A DNA stretch of 64,000 nucleotides. Origin: Calliphora vicina. Its lineage: Eukaryota; Arthropoda; Insecta; Diptera; Calliphoridae. The DNA is taken from assembly GCF_958450345.1 (NCBI RefSeq), contig NC_088780.1, positions 94,066,226-94,130,225 on the forward strand. The letters are read 5' to 3'. Positions 12,640 to 25,620 of the stretch are shown piece by piece (the first letter of the stretch is position 1; each line of letters begins with the position of its first letter). The position numbers and the translations under genes were made by a program. Below the pieces are notes generated by a model. It was not told the DNA's origin and did not search any database. It saw nothing but the letters and a program-made list of their open reading frames with translations.

Positions 12640-13929
12640 CACTTTAGACATGAGTAAGAGGGGGAAAGCCTTGAACGCTTGTAGTAGACGAGTAAATGAT
12701 CTTCTTAAGATGTGCAGCCTTTGATTAAATGTCTGACCAGACAAATATTGAATTTAACCATATTATGAGTCCGGTTTTCGGGATATTCGATATTCCTTCC
12801 AAGACCATTTCCTACCTCAAATAAAATAAAAAAAAAACCCTGGAAATTAGACATTTGTCTCCTGATTTAGCTCTTCAACGTACAGTGGAGTCGATTGTAA
12901 AAATATGGTAATGAAAATGGTAATCCAGCAAGCTTTTAACTTGTATTCAACTATTTTGAAAATAAGGTAAGCGACGCCAGAAATGACAACTTTGAGGGTG
13001 GGAAGCAGTTTAGTAGAAAATGGTGTCATAAAACAATCCAAACTTCCATTTAAGTGGAAAATATCAACCACTTTTTCGTTGTTTCCCCTGAAAATGGGAA
13101 TCATCCTAATAAGTTTGAATATGTACATAAAGAGAACCTTAAAATATTTATGGATTTCAAGTGCGAGTGAGGGTAAATAAGAAAGTGCATTCAATTGTAA
13201 AGAAATTAAAAACACATAAATTTATATAAAAAAAAAAAAAATAAGAAAATACCTGACAATACTAATACTCATAACAGCAATACAATTCATATCATAATAA
13301 AACAAACCTATTTATATATGCCTTCCATTTTGGTTCATAATATATCAGTAATAATTGAAAACCCATCAATGATTATCTAAAGATTTTCATTTTATTTGTT
13401 TTCAGTTTTTTTTTTTTTTGAAATATTCGTTTTCGCGTTTTCAAAACAAATGAAAACAGTTTGATTGATTATTGATAAAATCTTTGCTTAAAAGGGAATT
13501 CATGAATTTATACATCCATTATACATTGAACGTGTATTAAACAATTATTAATTGTTTTCCAAAAATAATTTGATGTGTTCGTATGTTTTGTTAAATACAA
13601 AAAATTTATTCAAGTATGAAAATATTGAATGGAAATTGAAACAAAGCCTTTCAAAGCAATAGCAATCACATTCAAACATTAATTTATGACGCACTGTTTT
13701 TACAAAGAAATTTTCAGTTGTTTTTGGCGTGGCATTTGGAAAACAAGGACATGATTAAACAGTGATATTCTTTTGAAGTGGTTAATTAAAAAAAAATGTT
13801 TCCTGACTTGCTTTAAATGTGAATTCAAATTTCTTAAATAAAAAAAGAGAATTGTTCTCATTCATAAGTGGTAACCGATGGACATTCTGCGTGAATGATT
13901 TGAAGACATGGTTATCTCTGGCGGACGTG
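12640..13929. other. No supported gene; one 122-codon minus-strand frame (13215-12847)
   Basis: The frame 13215-12847 encodes a hydrophobic peptide with segments like VVISGVAYLIFKIVEY and CWITIFITIFLQ. It has no recognised family, no convincing splice partner and an overlapping plus-strand frame, and its length is reachable by chance here. It is recorded so that it can be tested, not called as a gene. Confidence 0.25.
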
Positions 13930-14205
13930 ACATGTTTTTGACACCAAGACCGTTTGGCATGATATTTTTGGCCTGATTTGGCATTCTGTCACTTTGGTAA
14001 GCAAAGTCTTGAGTGGTACAAGAACAAAAATGTGGTAAAGGAGCTAAGGCCAGTGGAGAGATATTGGGCTCTTGTTAAAAGAAAATTGAAGAGCACAAAA
14101 AAGGTGTCCAAAAGTGTGGTAGATTTTAAACATAGATGGACTGCCTGGTCGATCAAAATTACAGAAAGCACTATAAAAACCTTAATGGAAGGGTTTCCCG
14201 AATAG
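13930..14205 (+). pseudogene. Tc1/mariner superfamily transposase C-terminal relic
   Basis: The frame to the TAG at 14203 reads KELRPVERYWALVKRKL then DFKHRWTAW, matching the LRPIE-YWA-KR block with the final catalytic glutamate of DDE transposases of this superfamily. Upstream (13880-13980) pieces such as TWLSLADVT are readable only with frame changes. No termini were identified. It is distinct from the NWPPRSCD type and from the Tc1 relics below, so at least three transposase lineages are present. Confidence 0.6.
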
Positions 14206-16499
14206 GTTCATAAATTCATCACTATTGATTAGATCTATAAAAATAATATTTTTTGCAAGTTGTAATATAATAATTTCAATTAAATAAAAAGAAGTCAAAA
14301 CTGTAGGTTTAGTGGTTTCTTTTTTATTAACATTTATGTATGTTAAGTTTTTTTCGATCTCACTCCTTAGGTGTTCGATCTCACTCCATACGTTAACAAT
14401 GTTAGACCAGCCACCAAACAGCTCTCTATAAATGTGTGTAGAGTAGAGTACTCCCAGATAGTATGACCGAAAAATATCAAGCTGCAAGTCGTGCGCAAAG
14501 GTTTTGAGATTTTTTTAAAATCTTCCATTTAAATGCAGGAGTGGAGAGTGTTCGAATGTTGACTATACCGAGTGAGTAATGGTTTTGAACTTTATGTTAA
14601 ACTCTTGTTAACATTTTAAAAAATTCTGAGTTTAAAAAAAAATTATTTAATTTTTATTCTTAACTTTTTTTAACAAAACCATGTAACAAATCATACTACT
14701 CTGATTGTCTACAATTTACCATAAATTCTGGTTTTAGTGGAAAACTTCTTTTATAACTCTTTTTGTTTTTTTGAAGAAACTGCGAATGCACAAGAAGATA
14801 ACATTAGAAATGTATTCGTCATCATCAAGTTATTAACACTAGTCTAGACTCTAGACAACTTTAAGGCGTAATGGCGCCTGGTCTCTTCAATTATGTACAC
14901 ATTTTTTTTGATTTACTTTTACATACAACTCTGTCGGAATGGTCATAAACTTTATTAGCAACAAATACAACTCATCTCTATTAAAATTTTCTCTAAATCA
15001 AACCAAAGAGATCAATAGAAATTGGAAAAGTACTATTTGATGCCGAATATATTTTTCATTTTCCATTCCAGAGCAGCAGTAAATAGTTTTCGTATGGTAA
15101 TGATTATTGCCATGGTACTCTTTTACCTTTTGTTCTTTTCTCTTCAATTGGGGGAGTTGTTTACTTAATGCACTCACTCATTTACTGCAGCACACGCACG
15201 CTTGTACACGTGATTACGGCGAACGTACATATGTATGAATGAATGTGTGTATGTTTAATTTGTTTGTGCATTTGGTAATGTTTGTTTTTATTCTATTCGA
15301 TTGTTTTCTTTTGTTTTTGTGGTGTTTGTCGGTCGTTCTTTCGGTTTGTCTGTCTCTCTGTTATACTATATTTTGCCAAGTGCTGACTAATACTTTCGTA
15401 CTTAACCCCATGTGGTTATATCCCTTAATTCCTTAGGGTTATGCCTGGGTTTCTGACTCTATCTCTTTCGTTTTCTTTAGTTTTTGTTTTTAATTTAACA
15501 GGAAATTCATAAGAATTTCTAGAGAAAAACTTTTTATTCTTAAGTATTTACGATTTGTGGCGGGTGTGGGAGTAAGTACACAATTTAAGCAGCATATGAA
15601 GAGATAGTGATTATTGTATGAACAGGGGGAGGGGAAAGGGCTAATGTAGTTACTACTAATGATTAATGTTTCTTTTTCTGAAAATTTAATTAAACTAATT
15701 TATTTTATTTTATGAACAAAGTTTAAATTGAAGATTGTTAATTGAACTCGTCTGAATATAAATGGACTTAAAAAACGATGAATTTTTATGAAATTCTTAA
15801 GACAATTCTAAATTTCATATTAATTTTATAAATAAAATTGTATTTGTACATTTATTTTATGCTGCAATACAATTACAAATTATATTATATTTCCAAGTTT
15901 AGTTGCTGTAAAGTAGACCAGAGTATCGGGGGATAATTTAACCCCTAAACCCCAGACTGATAAAGTTTCTAACTACCAATAATAACGATAATGGTATTTT
16001 AACAGTAAGATGATTTAAAAAAAGTGGATAAGCTGAAGAAGAGGACTTTGTAGAACATTGTTAGGTAAAAAGTGGAATTTAATTTGTGTGCTCTTCTGAG
16101 TAAAAAATAAAATATCCACAACAACATCAAGAAACTGAATGAATTGTGTGTATTTTTACGCTCTATTACGCTCTTTTGTTCATATTCGGGTTGTCTGACG
16201 AAAATCATTGTAACCTGAACAATATGAACGCCTACCATGGTTATAGAATATCGGTAGTGGTTAAATTTGAAATTTAAATTAAAAATAGATTTAATCTGTA
16301 GGTCACTAGTGCTCGCATTAACGAAATTTTTATTTCTACAATAATTGCCAAAATAGGGCAAAAAATCAATGAATTTGTAATCCAGTGAACACCAGGAACA
16401 TGTACTCCAGTGAATTTAAAATGTATTGAGTAAAAAATATTCAATTAACAGATTAGTTATTTTCATGCTTATTTCAAAGTTTTTGAAGACTGGTCTCAC
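14206..16499. other. Intergenic or intronic, no supported gene
   Basis: AT-rich. Contains T-rich coding-like noise (15239-15436) and a CT/GT-rich stretch at 15290-15360. The 120-codon minus frame 16361-15999 has no recognised motif. No termini or RNA structures seen. Confidence 0.35.
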
Positions 16500-17290
16500 A
16501 TTACCGGTGCATTATGGAGGACGTCCACGAAAAAAAAACACGATAGTATGATTCCTTTATCAAAAGAGCATTACAAAAAGATCCTACAGTATCAACTAGT
16601 CATGAAGGAACAAGTTCATGATTATGCGTTAGAAAAAGAACAAGCCGTAGAATAGCAGTAGAAGCCGGATTATTCGGAGTATTATGCAAAAAAAACATTT
16701 CTGTCAGCTAAGAACAAGAAAGCTAGACTCAAGTTTGCCAAAGACCACATCGACTGGAGTCTTCAAAAATTAAAGACAGTACTGTTCTCTGACGAATCCA
16801 AGTACAACTTAAAAAGTTCCTCTGGAATAAATAAGGCGCGTACGCAGACCAAAAGCAGAAAGACTGAATTCTAAGTATTGAAAAGGAACAATTAAACATG
16901 GATAAGGCAATGTAATGGTCTGGGGTTGCTTTTCTGTTCATGGAATTGGGCTAATTCATAAAACTGATGGGATTATTGAAAGACGTGCTATATTGAAACT
17001 ATAATGTTTCGTTATGTCAGTGAAGAGATGCAGCTTATAGGGAGCTTCCAACAGGATAACGATCCTATGCACAACTTCAGGGTTTGTAAGACTTAGCTAC
17101 CGAGCAACAAGATCCTACTTCTTCATTGGCCTGCTTAATCTCCCGATCTGAATTCTATTGAGAACTTGTGGGAAATTATTAATATGAAAATAAATCGAGG
17201 AATTTCCGAAATAAGGATCGGCAATTTTCGCGATTTATTTCATAAAAGGAAGGAATATCGCAAGACACCATAAAAAACTGAATAATACAA
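16500..17290 (+). pseudogene. Tc1-like transposase pseudogene
   Basis: Translated across several frames, this shows the ordered landmarks of a Tc1 transposase: a GGRPRK hook near 16520, the FSDESKYNL first catalytic aspartate near 16795, GNVMVWGCFS near 16910, QQDNDPMH with the second aspartate near 17055, and SPDLNSIENLWEII with the final glutamate near 17145-17185. Stops and frameshifts interrupt it throughout, and the HTH N-terminus is mostly gone. Inactive. Order and spacing of motifs make the family secure. Confidence 0.85.
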
Positions 17291-17439
17291 GTCACCAGCA
17301 AAAAAGGCATCACTAACCACTATATAGATTTGATGCATCATGGTTACCTAAGTATAAAAATGGTAAATTTTTTTAATTTATGGATAGATTTTTTTAAATT
17401 TTTTTTTTTTAAAGATATTTCTTTTTTGTAGATATTTCT

Positions 17440-18045
17440 CCACATAATTTATGATAACACAAAAAGGGTTAGTTCGATATTATTGAAGTAAACTTAAAAA
17501 AGTTACAATTTACATAACCTTTAATCTGTTTATATATTGCGTTTTAATCGGCTCAGTAGTTTCGGAGTTATAATAACAAATTGAAGCAAAAAATATATTT
17601 TTTACGTGAAAATAGAAATTTTTTTTGTTTTAAAAAACTCATGAAAAATCGAAAACAGCAGAATTGTTCAGGTTTATTACTTTATCACTAAACCCACATA
17701 TAATAGCAACTAAATGAGATATCGATCATAAAAATCGATTAATTATTTTCGAATTTATTTACAATTAAGTGAATTCGCTCATTTTCACAAAATTTTACTT
17801 TTTTGTTTGATATTCATAAAATTGAGAAGTTAATGTTCTTGTTTCGATTGATTGAATATTGAAAACATTTTCCCCATGCTATGTACAAATTTTCACATAT
17901 ACATTACGTTTTAATCGGCTGAGTAGTTTCGGAGTTATAATAACAAATTGAAGCAAAAAATATATTTTTTACGTGAAAATAGCAAATTTTTTTGTTTTAA
18001 AAAAATCATGAAAAATCTAAAACGGCAGAAATTGTTCAGTTATGG
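17440..18045. repeat. 367-bp tandem repeat, locus 1 (under two units)
   Basis: The landmark AATCGGCT-AGTAGTTTCGG recurs at 17546 and 17913, a period of 367 bases, and the text between also repeats (AACAAATTGAAGCAAAAAAT; TGAGATATCGATCATAAAAA). The same unit with the same period occurs at 59.4-60.3 kb. Noncoding, satellite-like. Confidence 0.85.
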
Positions 18046-18050
18046 CCGGT

Positions 18051-18135
18051 ACAGTATAGTACAATATGTTGGATCAAAAACTTATGTTGGATCAAAAACT
18101 TACAGTATAGTACAATATGTTGGATCAAAAACTTA
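18051..18135 (+). repeat. Short tandem repeat of about 34 bp
   Basis: CAGTATAGTACAATATGTTG followed by GATCAAAAACTTA occurs twice with an extra partial TGTTGGATCAAAAACTTA unit between. It directly abuts the end of the 367-bp repeat. Confidence 0.75.
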
Positions 18136-19600
18136 ATATTTGGATCGTTTTAAATTTTGCATATACCCGGGGTATCCACTTTGGGGCCTTGTGTCAATGC
18201 CCTCCGGTTTATGATTGAAATTTAGACCTCGACTGTAGCACTTCTATAGTCAAATCTATCCGCTTAGAAATTATAGATTATTTCCACTTTTTTCGAAATT
18301 TCCCTGCAGTTTGACGTTATGTAGACTATCTTAATATTAAATTAAATTTGTTTATATTGTTATTAAAATTCATCTAAAAGATTGAACTAAAAAAAGCAGA
18401 ACGCACATACATATTTTAGAACTAATTTGAATCTTAATTAAAGATTTTTAAATTGGGTTTTTATATCAAAATAAAAAAAACACTTTCATTTAAATTTTAC
18501 TCTTGTTTTTTTGACATTTTTACAAAAAATCTCAACATTCTTCAATTGAATAATTGGAGCACTATTTACCCACCAAACCAATAAATTGATTGTGAAGAAT
18601 GAAAAAAAAACGTGCCTGACCCACAAAACCACAAGAAAGAAAAGAAATTATAAGGCGGAAAAAACCAAGAAAAATACACATTGAACACAACATTAAATTG
18701 CAAAACATGATGGTGGTATTTTATTTTTTTCGGACATTTAATACAAATAAATTAAACCATTTTATTTATTTACTTTTACTAAACAGACACGCATAATTCA
18801 CACAGAGTAAAAGTAAAAAATAATCTTTTAAACAAACTATTAAAATTAGTTTAAAAGTATTTTTAGTTTTTTTTTTTTTTGAAAACTAAAAAAAATAAAC
18901 ATTTAACGGTAGCCCCCTAAAATTCAATGACCTGGTATCATTGATTTTTTTATTTGAATTAAAAAATGAAAGTTCTTTTTTTTCTCAAAAAACAAGATTT
19001 TTAAACAAATTTCTTTGTTTATTAAAATTCACGTAGAGTTTTATTTGCAAAAATAATAATGAGTGAAATTTTATTTCAAAATAATAAATGAATTTTAAAA
19101 TATATTTGTCTTGGTTGTAATTATTAAAAGAATTGTATTCAAAAAGTCTTCACAGCTTTTTTTAATATATTTTTTTTTTAGAGAAGCATCATTTTATTTT
19201 AAGCTTTGGCAGAATGAAATGCATTTTTTAGCTACGCACAATCATGAATGCATTCTAAGTAAGTGCTGATAAATAGAATTCGGAAATTTAGTTAGAGGAA
19301 ATATACTCTACTGAAATTAATGTTGGAAAAGGCTGTAGCAAACCGGAGAAACCATTTCATTTTGCTAGAGTCTAAAAAATACTGGTTTAAATCAGTGACC
19401 GGCATAAAGAGGTTATTCTCTTTGACAATTTATGTAAGACATGTCTTAAACAACAATCTGAGCGACAATTTTACTCTTAGTCATCCATGATTTTCGCGAC
19501 ATTTGTTCTAAAAAGTCGTTGACAATTTGTCCTGGCTGTCCCTCATATATCGTAGACAAATATACATTGTCGTGCACCCATCATTGAGGATATCTTGAAG
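18136..19600. other. Intergenic or intronic, no feature seen
   Basis: AT-rich with long A and T runs; a short GC-richer patch at 18160-18215. No coding or terminal structure recognised. Confidence 0.35.
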
Positions 19601-20262
19601 ACTTGGCCATAGGGTTGCCAGCTGGGCTGGACTTGGCTGGATTGTCCAGCATTTTTGATGGATGTCCAGTTTCAAGCTAAAATTGAATTTGTCCAGCTAA
19701 ATAGAAATTTTCGACAATAATATCCATAAATGAAAATTTACTTAAACTAATTATAATTATAGTACTATAGTACACAGTAATAAATTAACGTGTCATATGG
19801 AATTTCTGATTATGATGTCAATGAAGAAGAAGAATGTAAACATGAAGGATTATTAGAAGCATATTTATATTTTATGGAAAACATAATGCAGGAATTTACA
19901 GCTCTTGAGAATGACTTGTACAGTTTTAGAGTTGCACGATTATGATTAGCCTTAAATGTAGAATACATAACACATTTTTTGGCACCAAAGTTAACACCAT
20001 TTTGAAATAAAAATTTCGCGTAATGAACATAAAACTTTTAAGACGGAATTATAAGACTTTTTAAAACAGCGGTAAGCTATAGTAATGACTCCTCTTTTTT
20101 TAAAAAATAGCATATTTAAATTTATAAAATGTCCTATTTTCTTGGGAAGATTTACAAAAGTTTGAAATATCTGAAGAAATAGATAACGATAAACTATATA
20201 TCGATTATTGCTGCCTTCGTGAAGCTATAAATAAATATCAAAAGATTTGATATGGTTCTTTT

Positions 20263-20508
20263 TTGTTTACCAAAGGTGAAAGGAATAAATTCGAGAATTT
20301 TAGAAATGTTGTATGTTTATGTGAAAGAGTTATTTCTATTTTAAACAATCTCTATACAAAAGAAAAAAACCGATTGTCATTGGACATGATTAGAGCTAAA
20401 AAATTAATACGAACAAATTTAGAGGAATCTTGTATAGATTTTCAAAATAGTTTAAAGATCTCTATAAGTTTGGAATTGGCCAATTTCCTAAGCTCAAAAA
20501 TGAAATAA
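20263..20508 (+). pseudogene. hAT transposase C-terminal dimerisation region relic
   Basis: The frame reads CERVISILNNLYTKEKNRLSLDMIRAKKLIR, then SCIDFQNSLKIS. It follows the hAT dimerisation pattern ERIFS--N-IKTK-RNRL--DTL-AI. The upstream RNase-H-like catalytic domain is not recognisable in any frame from 19700 to 20260, apart from scattered coding-like pieces at 19800-19930. Placement inside an element with hAT termini supports the call. Confidence 0.6.
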
Positions 20509-20576
20509 AATGGCAGTGTTTTTAGTATTTAATTTTAATTTATTACTTTTAATTCTTTCTTTATTTACATACATAC

Positions 20577-21091
20577 ATATCGAGCCATAACCGCCAATTA
20601 TTATCAATTTTCGTTTTTTGATATATATCGATAGTTCTCGATCATTCGCATCATCTCATAAAATACCATCGCTGTATAATGTACCGTTATGATCTTACAG
20701 CACAAACAATTTAGACGTAAGTACAATTTATTGTTTTAAGTCTTTATTAGTTTTAACAAATTAAATAATATTGGTCTTTTAAGGTTAAAAACGTTAATTT
20801 GAATTTGTGTAAATGAATATAATTTGAACAATATAAAACATTTAAACATTAAGTTGTGTTTTTAATAAAATTGGAAGGGTGTAACTGCCAGCGAAAAAGA
20901 CGTAAACGGCATAAATACTCGTTATCTTGGAAATGTATGAAATAAAATAAATGCAATATATAGTTAAGAAGTAACTGTGCATACATACTCAATTTCACGG
21001 TAATACTTAGACTTCAACCAAGGATATTTAAAAAAAACCTTCCCCTTTAAAATTTGGTTTTTGGCGCTTACGTCTTTTTTGACTCGATATG
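20577..21091. mobile_element. Inverted-repeat element with CATATCGAG termini, nested in the hAT element
   Basis: Left end CATATCGAGCCATAACCGCC near 20577 and right end ...ACTCGATATG at 21091 are inverted. Sub-terminal blocks containing ACGTAAG/CTTACGTC recur at both ends. Related ends occur at 37515-37890 and 41225-41860. Noncoding, about 515 bp, so a non-autonomous element. Confidence 0.55.
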
Positions 21092-21955
21092 ATTGTAAAT
21101 ATGTATATTAGGGTGGGTCGATTTAGCAATCGATATTGTGCCATCGATTTTTCTTTTGTCATGAAGAAAAAAATTTCCGCTACGACATATCAAAAAAATA
21201 ATTTTCGAAGCTCCCAAATTTCAGAAAAAGGAAAAAAATTGGCTTTTTCTCAACTTTTATTTTTTAAGGTTTTTTAAATCGACTGATTTAATTTTTATTT
21301 AAATACTACCTTAAATATAAAAAAAAATAAGCAGATTTTATTACCCATTAAAAAAAAATCTTAAACTTGAAAAGCGACCAAGTGGGATTATAAGCCTAGG
21401 TGAGGACATACAAATATCGTTTTGAAAGATTTTGAAACATCCTCAAAATTTTGAGTTATTTTGAAACAACTCACACATTTCAGGACCGATTTAAAAATTT
21501 TAAACAGTTACGGAAAAGCAAGAACTAACCTTTCATAAAATTTATAAATTACAAATGTATCAAAAAATGCACGTCATTTTATGTTTTCTTTCTAAACCCG
21601 TTAAAAAATTAAAATCCGACAAAAACTGACAGAGTTACTGGTCGTTAAGTTGACGAACATCACGGGTTTTTAGAATAACTTCTGAATTTGAGGGTGTTTC
21701 TGAAATTTGTTTACACAATTTGTATGTACTCAACAAGACCTAGACCCACGCTATATCCACGTTTTCCAAGTTTTTTTTTACTGAAGCACCGTGTACAATG
21801 AATATAAATATATTTTAAAAAAATATTTACAGAAAACCAAAATTTACATTTTTTCGGTAATATTTTTAGTGTCCAGTTTTTTTTGATTTGTCCAGCTTTT
21901 TAAAACCCAATGTCCAGCTTTTTGCGAATCTGAATCTGGCATCCCTACTTGGCCA

Positions 21956-24057
21956 GCTGGGCAGAGTTAACCAAAACGAGAAATGCGTTAAATGAGAATG
22001 TATTGTTTATTTTCTCTCTCTCGCATTGTTGTGAGTTTTGTTCGTGTTGCGTTTGTGTAAAAAGTCGACAAATGTTCGTGTCGCGGGTCTGTGTTTTTGT
22101 TCTCTTTGAGTTGAAATTATTGCAAGAATATTAAACATTATTTTGTTAAATTTAAATAAAGTCTTATTTATATTACAACTTTAAATTTTGAAAGAAAATT
22201 TTGTTTTATAAACCTTTGACGACAAATTTAAAAATTGATTCTGAATATGGGGTTTATTCTTTAAGAAATTTATAAATTCTACAAAGAATTCTATTTAAAC
22301 AACAAAGAAATAAACTCTAGCATAAATTAAATTAACCTTGAACATTAAATTAACAACAAAATGTTTGTCATAAAGTTTTATTTTGCAAACAAATGAAACC
22401 AGTTCTTGAAAAGTCGTGCCTTCAAAACACAGAAATAAATAATAGTAAAGAAAACTAAACAAAAAAAATCTGTAAATAACAGAATTATAAAACTAGATTA
22501 AGGAAATATTTATTTACTAAAGTCTGTTAATTTATTTTAAAAATATATTTCATTTTATAGCAGCTGTAATGAAAAATGAGTGAGTGGCTTTCTACCCAAA
22601 ATACAGCCCACAGTAAAATGGTTTTTTTAAATTCTTTTTGCTGACATTCAACTTCATGTAACAAAATAACATTTTTATTTTAAATCAACTAAATAGAAAC
22701 AAAAACAAATTTATTTTGTTGCAAACAAGAGACTTAGCAGGACTTTAGATATTTGAAAGCATTTAAAGCAGTGTTCGGCAGCCTGTTACAAAACAACCCA
22801 TAAAATCCTTTTCCAGCAAATGCGTATCAAAAATTATAAATAGTGGTTTGTTGGCCTAAGTTCAATCCTAATAATATCGTATGGTCTTGCAAAATACATT
22901 CACAAATGTGAAATGCTCTCTCTCAGCCGACCGCTGCTCTAAAGTTTATTTGGTTTAAGAGATGTGGAGTGAGAGACAAATGTTTCTCGAATTTTACACA
23001 ATAGGTTGGTCCTATTTTAATGAAGTCAAATAAGTTTTCAATGATACCAACTGAAATAAAGAGTTTAGATTGTTCTAGCCTAAGTTTTTGCTGAGATGGA
23101 CCAAGAGACAAAAGGGTTGTTTTACAAACGTTATCGATTTTACTCATAATTCTTTCAAAGGAACATAATTGAACATTTCATATTAAAAAAAAACTTCCAA
23201 GCGAGTTCAAACATAACTAAATTCGTTCTAATACATCTGACACCACCCTAATACACAACAGTGCTTCTATTTATTTAGAATACAGATAGATACTTTCATT
23301 TTATTATCCTTCTAAAGTGTTGGTAATTTTTAAAGGCTTAAATGGAATAAAAACCCAACAGCATTTGTTCTTCCTTATTTTGTATTTATTTAAAAAAGAA
23401 ACAGTAAAATGTTTAATTCAGAGACAATTGCAAATTGTTATTTCCTTATAAATATTTGATATCTTATTGAAAAAGCTTTTACTGTTTTCCTTTTTCATTT
23501 AGATTGTCAAATATTTGGCAAGAGTTTGTTTGGTTTATTATTTTTTCGGAGAAGGCAGAAAAGAAAATTTACCATTTTTGTTTAGTTAGAATTGGATTAA
23601 TGTGAAAGGCAGACTTTAATAAAAAATAGATTTTTAAAAGACTGACAGGATATGTAGTAATATGTAAGAAGAAACAAATTTAAAGCATTCTAAATCAAAT
23701 TTTAGGATTTCATGTAAAGAATTATTAGTTTAATGAAGAAAGTACGTATCTCGATTTCTATATAAATAATGCAGTTAAGATATTTTCAGCATTTCGTGTA
23801 TTGTGGTTGCCATTTTAGAAGATGCACCCAAACAATTTTATTTTACAACTTCTAATGTTTCATTTTGCTCATTAGCAGTGGCCAGTAAGATGGTTCGATT
23901 TCTCACGACTTCTATCTTTGAAATGTTTTAACAGACCAGTCTAAGTCAACAAGCCTCAGACTCTGGAAACTATCAAAGATAGTAACCGATAAAAGTACAA
24001 GATCTTAAATGATCATCAACTTAATTAACATTATACAGCCGAAGTCCAGTACTCTGT
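21956..24057. other. Intergenic or intronic, no supported gene
   Basis: AT-rich. The minus-strand frame 23147-22923 starts with ATG but has no recognised motif or partner exon. Nothing else supported. Confidence 0.35.
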
Positions 24058-24560
24058 AAATATTCGATTTATGAGTATCAACTTGATAAAGTTGATGCAT
24101 TTATTGATCTCGATGCATTTCTTAATCTGGATAAATTAAGTTTTAATTCTCACATGTCGCAAACTATTAATAAGGCCAAAGGGGTATTAGGTTTCATCAA
24201 ACGCTAGAGAATAGAATTTGATAATCCTTATGTAACAATGCAATAGTTCATGTCTGTCCAAAATTAATTTCCTTTATTTTGGCTCCGCAAACTTCCATGG
24301 AATTCTAACATTAATCTACCATCATATGAAAGTCGATTAGCAATTATTAAACTCTCTATTCTAAAAAGTGGGAGAATATATATGAACATCTCATTAATTT
24401 TATGAATGGTGCAATTAATTCTGAATACCTACTAAGCAAAATCGAATTCATATTTCCATAACGTCCAACAAGAAATTATATTCCTCTTAAGCTCCAATAT
24501 TTCCGTTCCAATTATGCAAACTTTTATCCGAAGCGTAGAATTTGTGTTCAATTTAACAAT
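24058..24560 (+). pseudogene. Non-LTR retrotransposon (LINE) reverse transcriptase C-terminal relic
   Basis: From about 24129 the frame reads DKLSFNSHMSQTINKAKGVLGFIKR, then after breaks SYESRLAIIKLSILKS, and finally RPTRNYIPLKLQYFRSNYANFYP near 24460-24540. This order matches the thumb and C-terminal region of Jockey/I-type LINE reverse transcriptases in flies. Several stops and indels are present. No poly(A) tail or target duplication was recognised. Confidence 0.7.
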
Positions 24561-24618
24561 TTATAAATACAATAAATAAACAATTGTAAAGCCCACTTGA
24601 CCGATAATAGACCCCTTT

Positions 24619-24751
24619 CACTCTAGGCAATTTAGTTGCGCAAGTCTCTTGTGTTTGTAGATGCCAGAGGTAATGTCGAGTTAAGGAGAAGAAAATTTAG
24701 CATGCTGTTTTGTTGTTGGGCAAGAGACTTGCGCAACTAAAAAGCCTAGTG
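24619..24751. mobile_element. Small hairpin MITE
   Basis: The arms CACTCTAGGCAATTTAGTTG... (24619-24651) and their complement (24721-24751) pair almost completely, with an offset of a few bases, around a loop of about 70 bases. The CACT-TAGGC start and compact size suggest a non-autonomous DNA element; a target duplication was not confirmed. Confidence 0.7.
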
Positions 24752-25229
24752 GCCTTACTTTCAAAACGTATGTAATAGGAAAAATTGAATTGGTGCAGTT
24801 TCGTCCTGCACCAATAGGTCCTCCTCGTATTCTTTTGCAGATAATTGCAACATTTATTGTTTGTATTCACTCAATTTTAAGCCAAGCCAAGCGGAGAATT
24901 GGAAAATGAGGAAAATCAAAATCTTCTGAGAACCTGTAGCAATATGTTTATGTTTTATTACAAAAAAGGTGCGACATAACATGTTGCTATATTAATGGAT
25001 GGTGTAAATATTGAGGAATCAGAAGCTTATTAGCCTTAGAACTCAAAGGATGCATTCAATTAATTTTAGGAAAATTTCACCAATTTCATGTAAATGATAC
25101 TTCAAAGAGTTCTTTGGAGCTCATCATTCAAGGTCAGTAAAATACGCAAGTTTACTAAATCTATCGATTCATTGGAAGGAAACTTATTTCCTTCTTGTTG
25201 AAGAATACAATACGATTAAGGAGGAAGAG

Positions 25230-25620
25230 ATGGAGAACATTTGTAAGAGGGCCGTAGGGAAAGAGTCTATACCTCAAGTACATAAATAAGAGTGTAAAAT
25301 TTGGCGGTGGCAATATTTTGGTGTGGGGGATTTTTTTAGGGCAAGGTATGAGACCAATTCATATCATAATATGACTGGAATCGAATACAGATCCATTTGA
25401 AATGATGTAAAGTATCTATAGGCTGTTGTTTGATGATTTTATCACGATAATGATCCCAAACTCATCTCTAGGGTTGTACACGAGAGGTTAAAAACAATGG
25501 GAAATTGTAGTACTCAAAATTATACCTCGACAGAATCTTTATCAGATTCGATTATAAGAGAATTGCAAAATATTTCTAAGGAGACCATTGATTTTTTAAT
25601 TGGTTCAATACATCGTCATT
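25230..25620 (+). pseudogene. Tc1-like transposase pseudogene, middle part
   Basis: Around 25300 the translation gives GGGNILVWGIF, and at 25443-25500 HDNDPKLISRVVHERLKTM: the glycine-rich block and second catalytic aspartate of a Tc1-like transposase. The final SPDLNPIENLW block is missing or unreadable and stops occur. It differs enough from the copy at 16.5-17.3 kb to be a separate subfamily. Confidence 0.7.

Larger units (their letters stand above)
19610..21947 (+). mobile_element. hAT-type DNA transposon, decayed, with 8-bp target duplication
   Basis: Left terminus TAGGGTTGCCAG at 19610 and right terminus CTGGCATCCCTA ending at 21947 are inverted repeats with one mismatch. They are bordered by identical 8-bp copies of CTTGGCCA (19602-19609 and 21948-21955), the hallmark of hAT insertion. 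Sub-terminal GTCCAGC/TGTCCAG motifs recur near both ends. Inside are a transposase remnant (20263-20508) and a nested inverted-repeat element (20577-21091). Length is 2338 bp. Confidence 0.85.

Noticed and set aside
12352..12724. Frames on both strands near 12.4-12.7 kb
   Set aside because: Both fall within or across the CACAGAGAAAACAG MITE and arise from its inverted termini; the same peptide text recurs at 32.3-32.5 kb.
12847..13215. 122-codon hydrophobic minus-strand frame, considered as a chemoreceptor-type exon
   Set aside because: No receptor signature, no acceptor/donor logic, an opposing open frame, and a length attainable by chance; kept only as a noted stretch.
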